DNA of 33,555 nt, taken from contig JAHEIB010000006.1 of the NCBI GenBank assembly GCA_024639645.1, positions 1-33,555 on the forward strand. The letters are read 5' to 3'. The DNA is from Deltaproteobacteria bacterium (GTDB taxonomy: Bacteria > Desulfobacterota > Desulfobacteria > Desulfobacterales > B30-G6). Made by a program: the position numbers and the translations under genes. A model generated the notes under the pieces. The model ran no database searches, had not been told where the DNA came from, and worked only from the letters and a program-made list of their open reading frames with translations. Below are positions 32,808 through 33,555 of the stretch, one piece after another (the first letter of the stretch is position 1; each line of letters opens with the position of its first letter).

Positions 32808-32987
32808 AAAAGGGTTCGAGGGTGATACAAGGGCTGGAGGGGAGCTGTAAGCATTAAGCTGTAAGCTATAAGCGATGATCAGCGTTCCAGCTTCCAGGCC
32901 TCCCAGCCTCCTAGCATAAAAGGGTTGGAGGGTGGCTGACAGCTATTAGCAGAAAGCACCTAACAGCCTACAGCCTAAAGGATTGGT
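32808..32987. repeat. degenerate heptanucleotide repeats between the S1-like and DUF6951-like genes
   Basis: AGCTGTA-AGCATTA-AGCTGTA-AGCTATA-AGCGATG (32843-32877) is a run of seven-base units. Later TTCCAG/CCTCCCAG-type units and ACAGCCT-ACAGCCT (about 32963-32976) keep the period. AAAAGGGTTCGAGGGTG (32808-32824) recurs with one change at 32918-32934. There is no gene here. Confidence 0.6.
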
Positions 32988-32990
32988 TGA

Positions 32991-33338
32991 ATGGACGCAA
33001 AGATCAAGGTGGATGCGGGGATTTGTGGGTTCAAGACCATTATTACTGCCTCCTCGGAAGATAACATGCACGTGTCGCTTAAGATCGTAAGTCCCTGTGA
33101 GACCATAAAAGAGCTTGCCGCCTGCTATAAAGAAAAAACCCCGGTCAATGCCTATCAGGAGCTGAGCCCCCAAAACGAGAGCGTTATCCTGGAAGTCTCC
33201 CGGTCTGTATTAATAAAAAAAGGTTGTTGCGAGGCCTGTGTGGTACCTGCAGCGGTTTGTAAAGCCATACATATTGCCGCCGGGTTGGCATTGCCCAAAG
33301 ACGTCATGCTCGGAATTGAAGACGGGATGGTCACGTAA
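32991..33338 (+). CDS. DUF6951-like Cys-containing small protein
   Basis: A 115-residue protein. ICGFKTIITASS near the N-terminus, SPCETIKEL in the middle, CCEACVVPAAVCKAIHIAAGLALPKDVML near the C-terminus: this is the layout of the DUF6951 family of anaerobic bacteria and archaea as I remember it (CGFxT, SxC, CxxCxVPxxVxKAxExAxxLALPxD). The Cys set (C12, one central, four C-terminal) suggests a metal or cluster site. Function unknown. ATG 32991 has GGATTGGTTGA upstream, a weak ribosome-binding site. Alone on its strand between the heptamer repeats and the promoter at 33431. Confidence 0.65.
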   Translation: MDAKIKVDAGICGFKTIITASSEDNMHVSLKIVSPCETIKELAACYKEKTPVNAYQELSPQNESVILEVSRSVLIKKGCCEACVVPAAVCKAIHIAAGLALPKDVMLGIEDGMVT

Positions 33339-33360
33339 GGCTTATCCAATACCGTATTTT

Positions 33361-33428
33361 TTTCTTGCCGCAGCGTCGACTCAGAATGATAATTTCAAGA
33401 TATCTCTGGCTTAATATGCGGCAAGAAA
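33361..33428. repeat. 12-bp inverted repeat before the last promoter
   Basis: TTTCTTGCCGCA (33361-33372) and TGCGGCAAGAAA (33417-33428), perfect, with a 44-base loop. The left arm is preceded by a T run, and the right arm ends two bases before the -35 box at 33431. It could be a terminator of the DUF6951-like gene read on either strand, or paired regulator sites. Confidence 0.5.
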
Positions 33429-33430
33429 TT

Positions 33431-33459
33431 TTGACTTTTCCGTGCAAGCCTGCTATATT
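33431..33459 (+). promoter_or_regulatory. sigma-70 promoter of the gene at the right edge
   Basis: TTGACT (33431-33436), 17 bases, TATATT (33454-33459): one mismatch in each hexamer with ideal spacing. Transcription would begin near 33466, 44 bases before the ATG at 33510. Confidence 0.65.
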
Positions 33460-33509
33460 TCAAGATTATTTTTAAAATAGTCACAAAGCTGATGTAGAAT
33501 GGGGATTCG

Positions 33510-33555
33510 ATGACGGAAAAAATGAAGCCCAAAGATTTATTGGACGTTGATAAAA
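33510..33555 (+). CDS. start of a protein-coding gene cut by the right edge
   Basis: ATG 33510 opens a frame that reads MTEKMKPKDLLDVDK to the window end, with GGGGA about five bases upstream and a good promoter at 33431. Fifteen residues are too few to name the product. Confidence 0.5.
   Translation, partial: MTEKMKPKDLLDVDK

Noticed and set aside
32808-32987. A small CRISPR array
   Set aside because: The units are seven bases long and degenerate; there is no 25-40 base repeat with regular spacers and no cas gene.

Overview
The window looks like a chromosomal segment of an anaerobic Desulfobacterota (sulfate-reducer type, Desulfobacteria-like) genome. This is inferred from gene content, not from a marker gene: a long acyl-CoA dehydrogenase, an HdrC-type iron-sulfur protein, DsrE/DsrF/DsrH-like proteins, a C_GCAxxG_C_C redox protein with its ArsR regulator, a DUF5320-like Gly/Arg-rich protein, a corrinoid-type UROD protein, a five-repeat S1 protein and a Cys-rich DUF6951-like protein. 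Genes are mostly monocistronic or in pairs, with many small repeats between them. No rRNA, tRNA or CRISPR was seen.

Layout. 1-4.5 kb: an acyl-CoA dehydrogenase running off the left edge (-), a QueG/RdhA-like Fe-S reductase (+) and a RhlB-type DEAD-box helicase (-). 4.6-5.7 kb: a single-gene Y1 (HUH) transposase element bounded by a perfect 30-bp inverted repeat. 5.7-11 kb: an M20 amidohydrolase, a CPA1 Na+/H+ antiporter, an ArsR regulator with a near-consensus promoter, a C_GCAxxG_C_C protein, and slyD-mltD on the minus strand. 11-11.8 kb: a palindrome-controlled DUF5320-like gene, then a TA-flanked miniature element and strong hairpins. 11.8-14.7 kb: TrkH and TrkA, tail to tail. 14.7-19.5 kb: a perfect FNR-type box, a tandem-duplicated HdrC-like protein, an FMN reductase, a MATE exporter, and a four-gene DsrE/F/H-like operon. 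19.6-26.6 kb: HlyIII, a Cache-HAMP-SpoIIE phosphatase, a DUF885 metallohydrolase, and a translationally coupled ATP-grasp/methyltransferase pair. 26.6-29.8 kb: a HerA-like ATPase bracketed by two copies of a structured miniature transposable element. 30-33.5 kb: a UROD-family protein, an S1-repeat protein, a DUF6951-like protein and the start of a further gene.

Strongest observations: (1) two 256-290 bp elements with CCCCA-type terminal inverted repeats, each with its own matching 4-bp target duplication (AAAT; TTTA), and an internal stem in which three base pairs change on both sides between the copies; (2) the ATP-grasp + methyltransferase pair next to a DUF885 hydrolase, a candidate uncharacterised small-molecule or peptide pathway; (3) an odd-length palindrome CCACA(A/T)TGTGG upstream of both the duplicated HdrC-like gene and the DsrE/F/H-like operon, suggesting shared control of sulfur/electron-transfer genes. 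All functions are read from sequence motifs by eye; no database search was run.
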